Shown: positions 41,682 to 50,887, numbered from the stretch's first letter. The stretch is DNA of 64,000 nt from CAWAYR01 sp050250875 (GCA_050250875.1 JBFWNV010000001.1:1612001-1676000), one strand, 5' to 3'. Notes: generated by a model from the letters alone, not told the origin. A program made the numbers and translations.

Positions 41682-41755
41682 TGGCTGGGACGCAGGGATT
41701 CGAACCCCGATAACCGCGTCCAGAGCGCGGTGTCCTACCGTTGAACGACGTCCCA
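41682..41755 (-). tRNA. tRNA-Gln (anticodon CUG)
   Basis: On the minus strand a complete cloverleaf of 74 nt including the encoded CCA can be folded. The acceptor stem TGGGACG pairs with CGTCCCA, the D-arm contains TTCAACGGTAGGA, and the T-arm contains GGTTCGAATCC. The anticodon stem CCGCG/CGCGG encloses the loop CTCTGGA, so the anticodon is CUG and the tRNA reads CAG (Gln). The discriminator base is G. It lies at the right border of the decayed/acquired segment, a common integration target. Confidence 0.93.
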
Positions 41756-41853
41756 GCAGACGGGCAGGAACTTACGAATATACCGGAGATCCCCGGGTTC
41801 CGGCAACCGCGGCCGCGGCTTCCGGCCCGCCACGTTATGATCAGTGGACCCGG

Positions 41854-43476
41854 ATGCCCGATCCCGCGCCCCCTCGACCCACCCCCGGGGGCGAGGTCAC
41901 CAGCTACGCCCATCTCGACGATCGGCAGCGCCTCGTCACCCTCGGCGGGCTGATGCTCACGCTGCTGCTGGCGGCGATGGACCAGACCATCGTCGGCACC
42001 GCCATGCCGCGCGTGGTCGCCAGCCTGAACGGCTTCGACCGCTATCCGTGGGTGACCACGGCCTACCTGCTCACCTCCACCATCTCGGTGCCGGTGTTCG
42101 CCAAGTTCTCGGACCTCTACGGCCGCAAGTGGCTCTATCTGATCGGCCTGGCGATCTTCGTCGTTTCGTCGTGGCTGTGCGGCGCCGCCGGCAACGTGCC
42201 GCTCCCCATCGACGGCATGAACCAGCTGATCCTGTTCCGCGGCCTCCAGGGCATCGGCGGCGGCGCGGTGATGGGCCTGACGTTCACGATCATCGGCGAC
42301 CTGTTCTCGCCGGCCGAACGCGGCCGCTACCAGGGGATGTTCGGCGCCGTGTTCGGGCTGGCCTCGATCGTCGGGCCGCTGGCCGGCGGCTGGATCACCG
42401 ATCACCTGTCGTGGCGGTGGGCGTTCTACGTCAACGCGCCGCTCGGCATCGCCGCGCTGGGCGTGCTCTATCGCACCTTCCCGTTCGTGCCGCCGCATGG
42501 CAGCTCGCGGACGATCGACTGGCTCGGCCTGGTGACGCTCGCGGGCTGGATCGTGCCGCTGCTGATCGCGCTCAGCCGCGTCACCGAGGCCGGGTGGACC
42601 GATCCCGCGGTGCAGCTGCTGCTGGCGCTGGCCGCCGCGTCGTTCGCCACGTTCATCTGGGCCGAACGGCGGGCCGAGGAGCCGATGATGCCGCTGTCGC
42701 TGTTCGGCATACGCACGATCGCCCTGGCGTCGGCCGGCGTGTTCGTGCTCGGCATGTCGATGTTCGGGATGTTCGTCTACCTGCCGCTCTACCTGCAGGG
42801 CGTGCTCGGCATGTCGGCGGCGGCCTCGGGTACGCTGTTCGTGCCGATGATCTTCGCGATGATCACCGCCAGCGTCGCGTCGGGGCAGATCGTGTCGCGC
42901 ACCGGCCGCTACAAGTTCCTGGCCGTCGGCGGCGCGGTGCTGGCCACGGCCGGAATGGCGCTGCTGGCCCGGCTCGGGCCGTCGGGCACGGCCACCACGA
43001 TTCTGTGGTGCCTGGTGGTGTGCGGCTTCGGCTTCGGTGCCGCGCAGCCGGTGTATGCCCTGGTGGTGCAGAACGCGGCGCCGCGCGCCCAGCTCGGCGC
43101 CGCCACCGCCACCAGTCAGTTCTTCCGCTCGATCGGCAGCACGATTGGGGTGGCGGTGTTCGGCACACTGCTGCTGGGCATCTACCACCAGCGGCTGGCG
43201 GCTGCGCTGCCGCCCGACACGCCGGCGCAGGTGCGCGCCGTGGTCGACAACCCGCTGACGATGACCGGCACGCACGATGCGGCCGCCGCCCGCCAGCTGC
43301 CGCCGATGGATCCCGCCGTCGCCTCCGGCGTGAAGTCGAGTCTGGCGGCCGGGATGCAGCGCATCTTCGACCTCGCCGCGGTGGCGATGGCGGCCTCGGT
43401 GGTGCTCAACCTGCTGCTGCCGGAGCTGCCGCTGCGGTCGCGGGCGGAGCACGCGCCGCCGCCCGACGCGGCCTAG
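41854..43476 (+). CDS. DHA2-family MFS multidrug exporter
   Basis: A 540-residue, about 14-helix drug:H+ antiporter of the EmrB/QacA type. Motifs are LAAMDQTIVGTAMPRVV in helix 1, KFSDLYGRKWLYL (motif A), LFRGLQGIGGGAVMGLTFTI (motif B) and AVFGLASIVGPLAGGWI (motif C), which marks antiporters. No EmrA-like membrane fusion gene or TetR-type regulator is adjacent. It likely exports hydrophobic toxic compounds. A strong hairpin follows the stop codon. Confidence 0.93.
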   Translation: MPDPAPPRPTPGGEVTSYAHLDDRQRLVTLGGLMLTLLLAAMDQTIVGTAMPRVVASLNGFDRYPWVTTAYLLTSTISVPVFAKFSDLYGRKWLYLIGLAIFVVSSWLCGAAGNVPLPIDGMNQLILFRGLQGIGGGAVMGLTFTIIGDLFSPAERGRYQGMFGAVFGLASIVGPLAGGWITDHLSWRWAFYVNAPLGIAALGVLYRTFPFVPPHGSSRTIDWLGLVTLAGWIVPLLIALSRVTEAGWTDPAVQLLLALAAASFATFIWAERRAEEPMMPLSLFGIRTIALASAGVFVLGMSMFGMFVYLPLYLQGVLGMSAAASGTLFVPMIFAMITASVASGQIVSRTGRYKFLAVGGAVLATAGMALLARLGPSGTATTILWCLVVCGFGFGAAQPVYALVVQNAAPRAQLGAATATSQFFRSIGSTIGVAVFGTLLLGIYHQRLAAALPPDTPAQVRAVVDNPLTMTGTHDAAAARQLPPMDPAVASGVKSSLAAGMQRIFDLAAVAMAASVVLNLLLPELPLRSRAEHAPPPDAA

Positions 43477-43509
43477 AGGTAGGGCGGCAGAAGCACGAGC
43501 ACGACACGG

Positions 43510-43538
43510 AACGCCGCGTGCTGCGCGCACGCGGCGTT
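43510..43538 (+). terminator. Hairpin terminator after the DHA2 exporter
   Basis: Perfect 12-bp stem AACGCCGCGTGC / GCACGCGGCGTT with a 5-nt loop, 34 bp after the stop codon. The symmetric stem may also serve the convergent gltX transcript, although the repeat region lies between. The rest of 43539-43850 holds only the repeats at 43763-43816. Confidence 0.7.
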
Positions 43539-43762
43539 CGTGTATTCAGCGGGAGCCGGTATGCCCGGGCCGCTGAACCTGGGGGAGGCCAGCTCGTGTC
43601 GCGACGACGTCATGCGCGCCGCCGCGGCGGCACCGCGCACTGCAGAAAGCGAGCCAGTTGCCTCCGCGCGACGGATGGCGTCGATCGCGCACTGATCGTC
43701 GGCGGCCCGCGATGGCCCAGTCGCCTCAACGCCGGCTCGCCCCGACCAACGTCTCGCTGGGG

Positions 43763-43816
43763 CCAGAAAGGGGTCTGACCCCAATTCAAGGTCCGCCCAG
43801 AAAGGGGTCTGACCCC
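43763..43816. repeat. Tandem 20-bp REP-like palindrome
   Basis: CCAGAAAGGGGTCTGACCCC occurs twice exactly (43763-43782 and 43797-43816), 34 bp apart. Each contains the dyad GGGGTC-T-GACCCC. The copies sit between the convergent ends of the DHA2 exporter and gltX genes, a typical position for interspersed REP-like elements. Confidence 0.75.
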
Positions 43817-43850
43817 TGTCGGGCGGAGGCAGACTTGTCGCAGAAACGGC

Positions 43851-45323
43851 CTACGGAAGCGTCGCCGCGAGGCGGTCGAGCCGGGCCACCACCTCGGCCC
43901 TGCCGAGCAGGCGCAGCATCTCGAACAGCCCGGGGCTGACGGTGCGGCCCGTCATCGCCAGGCGCGTGGCGTGGATCAACACCCCCGCCTTCACGCCGCG
44001 GGTGTCGGCGACGAGCCGAAGCACCCGCTCGAGCTCGGCCTCGTCGAACGCCGTCAGATCGGCATAGGCGCCGCGCAGCGCCTCGAGGTGGCCGCGCAGG
44101 CCGGGCGCTGCCAGATGCTTCGCCGCGCCCTCGGCGTCGTAGCTCGTCGGCGCCGTCAGGAACGGCTGCGCGCCGTCCACGAACTCGCCCAGCCGCTTGC
44201 AGCGCGGCCGCAGCAGCGCCAGCACCTCGGCGAACCACACCTGCCGGTCGCCGGCCAGCCCGTCTCGCCACAGCCCGGCGCGTTCGAACCACGGCCGCAG
44301 CCGGCCGATGAGCACCTCGTCCGACAGCCGACCGAGGTACTGGTGGTTGAACCAGTCGAGCTTCTCGGTGTTGAACACCGCATTGCCGGTGCTGATGCCC
44401 TCGAGGGAGAAGCGCGCGATCAGATCCTCCAGCGACAACAGCTCCTCGTCGCCCCCCGGCGACCAGCCGAGCAGCGCCAGGAAGTTGACCATCGCCTCCG
44501 GCAGGTAGCCCTGCCGCTCGTACTCCATCACCGAGGTGGCGCCGTGGCGCTTGCTGAGCCGCTTCTTGTCGGGGCCCATGATGAGCGGCACGTGCGCGAA
44601 GTGCGGCACCGGTGCGCCGAAGGCCTGGTAGAGCAGCACCTGCTTGGGTGTGTTCGAGATGTGATCGTCGCCGCGCACGACGTGGCTGATCGCCATGTGC
44701 ACGTCGTCCACGACGACCGACAGGTGATAGGTGGGGTAGCCGTCGGACCGCAGCACGACGAAGTCCTCGATGTGCGCGTTGTCGAAACGGACATCGCCGT
44801 GCACGAGGTCGGCGAACGCGGTCTCGCCGGGCGGGACGAGAAACCGGATCGCGTGAGGCTCGCCGGCGGCGACCCGCCGAGCCACCTCGTCCGTCGGCAC
44901 GGCCAGGCAGGCCTCGCGGTCGTAGCGGCGCTCGTAGGTGCCGTCGTCGGCCGCCGCCGCGTCCCCGCGCCTGGCCGGTCCCCCAAAGTCGTAATAGGCC
45001 CGGCCGGCCGTCACGAGCTGGCGCGCGGCTGCGCGATACCGGTCGAGGCGTTCGCTCTGGAAATACGGGGCATGCGGGCCGCCGACTCCCGGGCCCTCAT
45101 CCCAGTCGAGGCCCAGCCAGCGCAGTCCGTCGAGGATGCCGGTGACCATGTCGGTCGACGACCGCTCCACGTCGGTGTCTTCGATGCGCAGCACGAAGAC
45201 GCCGCCGGTGCGGCGGGCGAACAGCCAGTTGAAGAGCGCGGTACGAGCGCCGCCGACGTGCAGGTACCCGGTGGGGGAAGGCGCGAAGCGGACGCGAGGA
45301 TTACTGCCGAACTGGGAAGGCAT
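43851..45323 (-). CDS. gltX: Glutamate--tRNA ligase
   Basis: A 490-residue class I aminoacyl-tRNA synthetase that charges tRNA-Glu. The HIGH motif appears as HVGG at residues 22-25 (RFAPSPTGYLHVGGARTALF) and KMSKS as KRLSK at 254-258. The glutamate-binding region with YHLSVVVDDVHMAISHVVRG is well conserved, and the helical anticodon-binding part follows. The length is normal. ATG 45323 is chosen because the family N-terminus begins here. It may act in tRNA-Gln misacylation if the organism uses the GatCAB route, but nothing in this window decides that. Confidence 0.96.
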   Translation of the reverse strand: MPSQFGSNPRVRFAPSPTGYLHVGGARTALFNWLFARRTGGVFVLRIEDTDVERSSTDMVTGILDGLRWLGLDWDEGPGVGGPHAPYFQSERLDRYRAAARQLVTAGRAYYDFGGPARRGDAAAADDGTYERRYDREACLAVPTDEVARRVAAGEPHAIRFLVPPGETAFADLVHGDVRFDNAHIEDFVVLRSDGYPTYHLSVVVDDVHMAISHVVRGDDHISNTPKQVLLYQAFGAPVPHFAHVPLIMGPDKKRLSKRHGATSVMEYERQGYLPEAMVNFLALLGWSPGGDEELLSLEDLIARFSLEGISTGNAVFNTEKLDWFNHQYLGRLSDEVLIGRLRPWFERAGLWRDGLAGDRQVWFAEVLALLRPRCKRLGEFVDGAQPFLTAPTSYDAEGAAKHLAAPGLRGHLEALRGAYADLTAFDEAELERVLRLVADTRGVKAGVLIHATRLAMTGRTVSPGLFEMLRLLGRAEVVARLDRLAATLP

Positions 45324-45430
45324 GGGGGTCGACTCAGGATACCTTCCCAGGGGTCGCCGCCGGCGCCCGCGCGGGCCACGGGCGTGAGGGCGGCGGGCCG
45401 CGGTAGGCGCTAACCCCAAGCGAGGTCCTC

Positions 45431-47722
45431 GTGAAGCAGAAGCTCTCGGCGCTGGTCATCGTGATCCTCGCCCTAGCCATGGGCACGACGTCGCCGCGCA
45501 CGCAGTCGCGCGTCGAGGTTCCGCAACGTGTGGCCGACCGCATCGCGGCCGGCGAGTCGGTGCCGGTCATCGTCGGCGTCGATGCGACGTTCGTTCCGGA
45601 GGGCGACCTGGCCGATCGCGACGCGGTGGCCAGTCAGCGCGACGCCATCGCGCGCGTGGTCGACGACGTCATGACGCGAGCCAGGGACACCGGCGCCGTC
45701 GTCGGCTCGGGCCTCGGCATCTTCCCGTTCTTCACGGCCCGCGTCGATCGCGCGAGCCTCGAAGCGCTGGCGGCGATGCGCGGCGTGACGAGCATCGTGG
45801 AGAACACGGTCGATCGCGTCGACCTGGCCTCGAGCATCCCCATCGTCAACGCCGCCCCGACGCTGGCGGCCGGCATCACCGGCGCCGGTTGGCGGGTGGC
45901 GATCGCCGACACCGGCATCGAGAAGACCCACTCGTTCCTCGCGCCCGGCGGCGCGACCAAGGTCGTGGCCGAGGCGTGCTTCGTCAATGCCGGCGGTGCG
46001 GGCACGGGCACCTCCACCTGTCCGGGCGGCGGGTTCGCGTCCACCGCCAGCGGCAGCGCGGCGCCCTGCTCGGCTCCGAACGACTGCAGCCACGGGACCC
46101 ACGTCGCCGGCATTGCCGCGGGCGTCAACGCCGGGGGCACCGGCGTGAACGGCGTCGCGCCTGGTGCCCAGCTGATCGGGTTGCAGGTGTTCACCCGGTT
46201 CGACGACCAGGCCACGTGCGGCTTCAACCCGGGCGACGTGCCCTGTGCCGTCAGCTACGTCTCCGACCAGGTGCTGGCGCTCAATCATGTGGCATCACTG
46301 GCCGGGGCCAACAACGTCAACCAGATCGCCGCGGTGAACATGAGCCTCGGCGGCGGCCAGTACTTCGACCAGCTCACCTGCGACACTGCGCAGATCAATG
46401 TCAACAGCGGCCGCAAGGCCGCGATCGACAACCTGCGGTCGCTGGGCATCGCCGTGGTCGCCTCGTCGGGCAACAACGGCTTCCCGACGTCGATGGGCGC
46501 CCCCGGCTGCATCTCGTCGGCGGTGAGCGTGGGGTCGATCACGGATGCCCTGCTGGTGTCGAGCTTCAGCAACAACGCGCCGTTCCTCTCGCTGTACGCC
46601 CCGGGCTCCAACGTGACGTCGTCGGTCACGGGCAACGGCTTCGCCAGCTTCAACGGCACCTCGATGGCGGCCCCCCATGTGGCGGGCGCATGGGCGCTCA
46701 TGAAGCAGGCGCTGGGGTCGGCCTCGGTCAGTGCAGTGCTGGCGGCGTTCCAGGCCACCGGGACGACCATCAACGACCAGCGGGGAGGCGGCGGCACGCC
46801 GCATCCCCTCATCAACATCAACGCCGCACGCCTGAACCTGCTCGGTGGCGGTGGTGGCGGCGGGCTGCCCGGCGCCCCGACCAACTTCGTCGCCACCGTG
46901 AGCGGCAACGCCATCAACATGTCGTGGAACGCGTCGGCCGACGCCGAGACGATCCAGGCGGCGGCCACCAACTACAACCTGATCGCCCGGCTCGCCCCCG
47001 GCGCCGCACCGGTCGTCGTCCTGCCGCTCGGCAACATCACCAGCTTCGGCGTCAACGCCCCCAACGGCACCTTCTTCCTGAGCGTCCAGGGCACCAACGC
47101 CTCCGGCCCCGGGCCCGAATCGAACGTCGTGCAGGTGACCGTGCCGGCGGTGCCGCCGCGGCCCGGCAACCCGACCAACCTGGTCGTGAACGTGGTCGGC
47201 AACAGCGCCACCTTCACCTGGAACGCGCCGGCCAGCGGCGGGCCCGTGGCCAACTACGTGCTGCTGGCCAGCAACGCGCCGTTCCCGGCGCCGGCGCTGG
47301 TGTCGGTGCCGCTGCCGGCGTCTCCCACTGCCGTCGGGTTCAGCGGCATTCCGGCCGGGGTCTGGTTCGTGCGGGTCTTCGCGCAGAACGCCGGCGGCAA
47401 CAGCCTCAACTCCACCAACGAGGTGCAGTTCACCATCGCCGGTCCGGCGCCGCCCGGAGTGCCGACGCTGAACGCGCCGGTGGTCGTCGCCAACAACGTC
47501 TCGCTGTCGTGGACGCCGGGGGCTGGCGGCGCACCCACGTCCTACACGCCGCTCGCGTCGGCCACGTCCGGCGGGGCGCCGTTCCTGAGCGTGCCCGGTC
47601 TCTCCGGCACGGGTGCCGCCTTCGGCGGCGTGCCCAGCGGCACCTACTTCCTGCGCCTGGTCGCCGTGAACGCGCTCGGTTCGAGCGCGCCGTCTAACCA
47701 GGTGACGTTGACCGTACCGTAG
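45431..47722 (+). CDS. Secreted subtilisin-like (S8) protease with three fibronectin type III-like domains
   Basis: A 763-residue exported protease. A signal peptide (residues 1-25) is followed by an I9-like propeptide region (about 30-130: VPVIVGVDATF, LEALAAMRGVTSIVENTV). The S8 domain has catalytic Asp160 (AIADTGIE), His221 (SHGTHVAG), oxyanion Asn348 (SSGNNG) and Ser411 (NGTSMAAPHVAG). Six or more cysteines in the S8 domain suggest disulfides. After a Gly-rich linker (about 475-482) come three FnIII-like domains to the C-terminus, often used for binding cell walls or polymers. The GAGG Shine-Dalgarno precedes ATG 45431. A very strong terminator hairpin follows. Confidence 0.93.
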   Translation: MKQKLSALVIVILALAMGTTSPRTQSRVEVPQRVADRIAAGESVPVIVGVDATFVPEGDLADRDAVASQRDAIARVVDDVMTRARDTGAVVGSGLGIFPFFTARVDRASLEALAAMRGVTSIVENTVDRVDLASSIPIVNAAPTLAAGITGAGWRVAIADTGIEKTHSFLAPGGATKVVAEACFVNAGGAGTGTSTCPGGGFASTASGSAAPCSAPNDCSHGTHVAGIAAGVNAGGTGVNGVAPGAQLIGLQVFTRFDDQATCGFNPGDVPCAVSYVSDQVLALNHVASLAGANNVNQIAAVNMSLGGGQYFDQLTCDTAQINVNSGRKAAIDNLRSLGIAVVASSGNNGFPTSMGAPGCISSAVSVGSITDALLVSSFSNNAPFLSLYAPGSNVTSSVTGNGFASFNGTSMAAPHVAGAWALMKQALGSASVSAVLAAFQATGTTINDQRGGGGTPHPLININAARLNLLGGGGGGGLPGAPTNFVATVSGNAINMSWNASADAETIQAAATNYNLIARLAPGAAPVVVLPLGNITSFGVNAPNGTFFLSVQGTNASGPGPESNVVQVTVPAVPPRPGNPTNLVVNVVGNSATFTWNAPASGGPVANYVLLASNAPFPAPALVSVPLPASPTAVGFSGIPAGVWFVRVFAQNAGGNSLNSTNEVQFTIAGPAPPGVPTLNAPVVVANNVSLSWTPGAGGAPTSYTPLASATSGGAPFLSVPGLSGTGAAFGGVPSGTYFLRLVAVNALGSSAPSNQVTLTVP

Positions 47723-47736
47723 CCGAACGGTGATCG

Positions 47737-47775
47737 CGACGAACGGCTGCCGGACATCCCGGCAGCCGTTCGTCG
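47737..47775 (+). terminator. Hairpin terminator after the subtilase
   Basis: Perfect 17-bp stem with arms 47737-47753 and 47759-47775 and a 5-nt loop, 14 bp after the stop codon. The downstream sequence GTACGTCGTCTTG is only weakly T-rich. Confidence 0.75.
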
Positions 47776-47827
47776 TGTACGTCGTCTTGACAACGTCCGG
47801 CGGCAGCCGGAACAGTTCGGCGACACG

Positions 47828-48943
47828 GTGACCCGCGCCGCCTTCTTCCGTCTGCACTCCTGGCTGGGCATCACGACCGGCGTGTGCCTGCTCCTCATCG
47901 CCTGGAGCGGGTCGCTGGTCGTCTTCAACGACGAGATCGAGTGGCTGCTCGACCCGGCAGCGCGCGCCGATCCGGCGCTGGGCGTGCGGCCGCTCGACGA
48001 CGTGGCCGCGGCCATCCGCGCCCGCCATCCCGAGCGGCGCTTCGCGATCCATCCGCAGATCGGCCGGCACTGGGCGCACGTCGCCTACGTCTACGAGGGG
48101 CGCACGCAGCGCTACCTGCAGATCGACCCGGCCACCGCCGACATCCGCCGCGACGATCCGATGGACGGCTACACCTTCAACGTCGCCTACTTCCTGCGCC
48201 AGCTGCACGTGCGGCTGCTCATGGGCTTCTGGGGCCGCGTGTTCGTCGGAGTGTTCGGCGTGACGCTGGTGCTGTCGGCGCTCACCAGCCTGGTGATCTA
48301 CCGCGAGTGGCTGCGTTCGCTGGTGCGGCTGCGCCGCGGCCACGGCCGGCGCATCTTCCACATGGACCTGCACAAGGCCATCGGCTTGTGGACGCTGGCC
48401 TTCAACCTGCTGTTCGGCGTGACCGGCGCGGTGCTGGGGCTCGAAAACCTCTATTTCCGGCTGTGGCCGGCGGCGCCGCGCTCGCCGGCGGTCTTCGCCC
48501 CGGCGCCGCTGCTGGCCGCGCCGCTCACGGTCGACGGCGCGCTGACCCGCGTGACCAGCCGCGACCCGCGCTTCCGGCCGACGTCGATCGAGGTGCCCGT
48601 CGAGGGGCCGCTGGTCGTGCGCGGCGACCACCCGGGCGTGTTCATCGCCGAGGGCGCCAGCGAATACCAGGTGCACGCCGGCACCGGCGTGGTGCACCGC
48701 GTGATCGACGCGCGCCGCGCGCCGTGGCCCGAGTTTCTCTACAACCTGCTCGACCCGCTGCACTTCGGCTACTTCGGCGAACGGCTCGGATTCGTCACCG
48801 GCTACGCCGTGGAGATCGTCTGGTGCGTGGCCGGGCTGGCGCCCGGCGTGCTGGCGATCACGGGCGGGGTGATGTGGCTGGTGCGGCAGCGACGCCGCAG
48901 CGGACGCCGGCTGGCGGCCGATGTCGCCGGCGAGCCGGTGTGA
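47828..48943 (+). CDS. PepSY-associated transmembrane protein
   Basis: A 371-residue inner-membrane protein of the PepSY_TM family. Four hydrophobic segments are visible: WLGITTGVCLLLIAWSGSLVVF, FVGVFGVTLVLSALTSLVIY, LWTLAFNLLFGVTGAVLGL and EIVWCVAGLAPGVLAITGGVMWL. Conserved histidines lie at LHSWLG, QLHVRLLMG, FHMDLHKAIGLW and DPLHFG, typical of this family, which is linked to ferric-siderophore reduction and membrane electron transfer. The periplasmic part between helices 1 and 2 and between helices 3 and 4 is PepSY-like. It starts with GTG 47828. No TonB siderophore receptor is next to it, so the substrate is unclear. Confidence 0.88.
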   Translation: MTRAAFFRLHSWLGITTGVCLLLIAWSGSLVVFNDEIEWLLDPAARADPALGVRPLDDVAAAIRARHPERRFAIHPQIGRHWAHVAYVYEGRTQRYLQIDPATADIRRDDPMDGYTFNVAYFLRQLHVRLLMGFWGRVFVGVFGVTLVLSALTSLVIYREWLRSLVRLRRGHGRRIFHMDLHKAIGLWTLAFNLLFGVTGAVLGLENLYFRLWPAAPRSPAVFAPAPLLAAPLTVDGALTRVTSRDPRFRPTSIEVPVEGPLVVRGDHPGVFIAEGASEYQVHAGTGVVHRVIDARRAPWPEFLYNLLDPLHFGYFGERLGFVTGYAVEIVWCVAGLAPGVLAITGGVMWLVRQRRRSGRRLAADVAGEPV

Positions 48944-49001
48944 CGCAGGTAGCAGGGACGAGCGCCGCGCCGGCCGCGGCCTTCGGGAATAGGCTCGTCC
49001 G

Positions 49002-49421
49002 ATGCACCCGCCCCTTCGTGTCGTGTCGGCCCTCGGCGTGGCGGTGGCGATCACCGTCAGCCTGGCCGCTCCGGCGGCCGCCCAGTCGGGCGGCGCGACG
49101 CCGTCCGGTGCGGGTGCGGCACGGCGGGATTCCGTAATGAACGGCCTGCTCGTGGGCGCGGGCGTCGGCTTCGCTGCGGGCTTTCTCGGCATGGCGGCGT
49201 ACAACGCCAGGGAGACCGCCAGCGGTCCCATCTGGGACGGCGAGGCGCTGGGCATCTACACCAGCGTCGGGCTGCTCGGCGCGGGGATCGGCGCCGGCAT
49301 CGGCGCGGCCATCGACGCCCTGCGCCCGGACCGGCGGTGGAACGGCCGGCCCCGGCCGGTCGAATTGGCGCCGATCCTGGGCGCACGCCGCCGCGGACTG
49401 CGGCTCACGATTCGCCGCTGA
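49002..49421 (+). CDS. Hypothetical exported protein with glycine-zipper-like segments
   Basis: A 139-residue protein. It has a signal peptide (VVSALGVAVAITVSLAAPAAAQ), a short Ala/Gly/Ser linker and two hydrophobic Gly-rich segments (MNGLLVGAGVGFAAGFLGMAAYN and YTSVGLLGAGIGAGIGAAID) reminiscent of glycine-zipper membrane hairpins. The C-terminus is basic (RRRGLRLTIRR). No known family was recognised. It lies alone between the PepSY protein and the AlkZ-like gene, all on the plus strand. Confidence 0.7.
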   Translation: MHPPLRVVSALGVAVAITVSLAAPAAAQSGGATPSGAGAARRDSVMNGLLVGAGVGFAAGFLGMAAYNARETASGPIWDGEALGIYTSVGLLGAGIGAGIGAAIDALRPDRRWNGRPRPVELAPILGARRRGLRLTIRR

Positions 49422-49556
49422 TCGCCTCCAGTCGTCATCGGGACCGTCACGCCGACATCTGCTGGTAGGCACGTCCTGCGAAGCGTCGTTCCTCCACGAG
49501 CCGTCAGCCGCCGGGCGGCGCGGGCAGGGGACCGGTTCCGTATACTGCCGCTCCCG

Positions 49557-50591
49557 ATGCTGGCCACCCGACTGCGCAACCAGCGCCTCGACCGCACGCC
49601 GTTCCGCCGGCCCGACGAGGTGGTGCAGTGGCTCGGTGCGGTGCAGGCGCAGGACTACACCGGCGCCACCTGGGCGATCGCGCTGCGCGCCAGGTCGCTG
49701 ACCGCCGCGGCGATCGATCGCGCCTTCGACGACGGCCGCATCCTGCGCACGCACGTGCTGCGGCCGACGTGGCACTTCGTCACCCCGGCCGATCTGCGCT
49801 GGATGCTGGCCCTGACCGGCCCGCGGGTGCGGCGGGTGCTGGCCAGCTACGACCGGACGCTGGAGATCGACGCGCGGCTGCTCGGCCGCGCGCGACGCAT
49901 CGTGGAGCGCGCGCTCGAAGGGGGCCGCCACCAGACCCGCGAAGCGCTGGCCGGCGCGCTGCGGACGGAGGGCCGGATCGAAGCCAAGGGGCAACGCCTG
50001 GCGCACATCGTGATGCACCTCGAGCAGGCGGCGGTGATCTGCAGCGGCCCGCGCCTCGGCAGGCAGTTCACCTATGCGCTGGTCGGCGAGCGCGTGCCGC
50101 CGGCGCCCTTGCCGTCGCGAGACGACGCCCTGGCCGAGCTGGCGCGCCGCTACTTCCAGAGCCACGGCCCGGCCACCGTGCACGACTTCGCGTGGTGGTC
50201 GGGGCTCACCGTGGCCGACGCGCGCCGGGGTGCGGCGACGGTCGACGCCGGCCTGCGGCTGGAGGCGCCGCCGGCCGCCGAACGCGTCGGCGGCGCGCAC
50301 TTCCTGCTGCCCAACTACGACGAGTACCTCATCGCCTATCGGCATCGGGGCGCCGTGCTCGACCCCAGACGGTCGCGCAACTTCGGCGTCTTCACGAGCG
50401 CCGAGTACCCGCACCAGGTCGTGCTCGACGGCCGCATCGCCGGCAGCTGGCAGCGGACCATCGGGACCCGCGAGGCCACGGTCAGGCTGAAGCTGTTCGC
50501 CAGGCCGTCGCGTGAGCACCGCACCGCGCTGGCCGGACAAGCGGCACGCTACGGCCGCGTCCTGGGTGTGCCGTGCCGCCTCGAGACGTAG
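49557..50591 (+). CDS. AlkZ/YcaQ-like winged-helix protein (HTH_42)
   Basis: A 344-residue member of the HTH_42 superfamily, which contains the DNA glycosylases AlkZ and YcaQ. The QxQ-type catalytic motif is present near the N-terminus (GAVQAQDYTGATWAIALR), followed by the conserved RTHVLRPTWHFVTPADLRWML. The tandem winged-helix part and the C-terminal beta-rich domain (FLLPNYDEYLIAYRHR, VVLDGRIAGSWQRT) have family length and order. A role in base excision of alkylated or crosslinked DNA is known for some homologues; specificity here is not known. Confidence 0.88.
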   Translation: MLATRLRNQRLDRTPFRRPDEVVQWLGAVQAQDYTGATWAIALRARSLTAAAIDRAFDDGRILRTHVLRPTWHFVTPADLRWMLALTGPRVRRVLASYDRTLEIDARLLGRARRIVERALEGGRHQTREALAGALRTEGRIEAKGQRLAHIVMHLEQAAVICSGPRLGRQFTYALVGERVPPAPLPSRDDALAELARRYFQSHGPATVHDFAWWSGLTVADARRGAATVDAGLRLEAPPAAERVGGAHFLLPNYDEYLIAYRHRGAVLDPRRSRNFGVFTSAEYPHQVVLDGRIAGSWQRTIGTREATVRLKLFARPSREHRTALAGQAARYGRVLGVPCRLET

Positions 50592-50602
50592 CCGCGGCCT
50601 GG

Positions 50603-50887
50603 TCAGTCGTCGTCGAATTCGAAGGCCACCGTCACCCGCGCGCCCTCTTCCTTCACGCCGCGGACGCGCCTGGGCACGGGCAGGAAGCCCGACCCGTCCT
50701 TGCTGCGCCAGAGGCTCGTGCTCCAGGCCACGCCGTCGAGTTCGGCGCGGATGGGCGTGCGACCCCAGGCCCGGGTGATCGGCGGCGCCAGCCGCTGGGG
50801 CACCTGCACGTAAGTCCAGCCGCCTTTGCCGGGGATGCGGGCCAGAACGGCGCGGAACGGGCCGCGCCGGATTGACGCTCGGGGCAC
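50603..50887 (-). CDS. DUF1905 domain protein
   Basis: A 94-residue protein consisting of a DUF1905 domain: FRAVLARIPGKGGWTYVQVP, WGRTPIRAELDGVAWSTSLW and GSGFLPVPRRVRG. The fold is a small beta-barrel found alone or fused to YdeI-type domains. Its function is unknown. The GTG at 50887 gives a normal N-terminus; a TTG 12 codons upstream would run into the hairpin region and is less likely. It converges with the AlkZ-like gene. Confidence 0.75.
   Translation of the reverse strand: MPRASIRRGPFRAVLARIPGKGGWTYVQVPQRLAPPITRAWGRTPIRAELDGVAWSTSLWRSKDGSGFLPVPRRVRGVKEEGARVTVAFEFDDD

Noticed and set aside
43851..45323. Functional link of gltX with the nearby tRNA-Gln (non-discriminating GluRS)
   Set aside because: An unrelated exporter gene and repeats lie between them, and discrimination cannot be read from the protein here.
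46295..49255. A 986-codon open frame on the minus strand, antisense to the subtilase and PepSY genes
   Set aside because: The translation is rich in His, Arg and Gly with no family motif. The plus-strand genes have clear signal peptides and catalytic motifs. It is a by-product of high GC codon usage.
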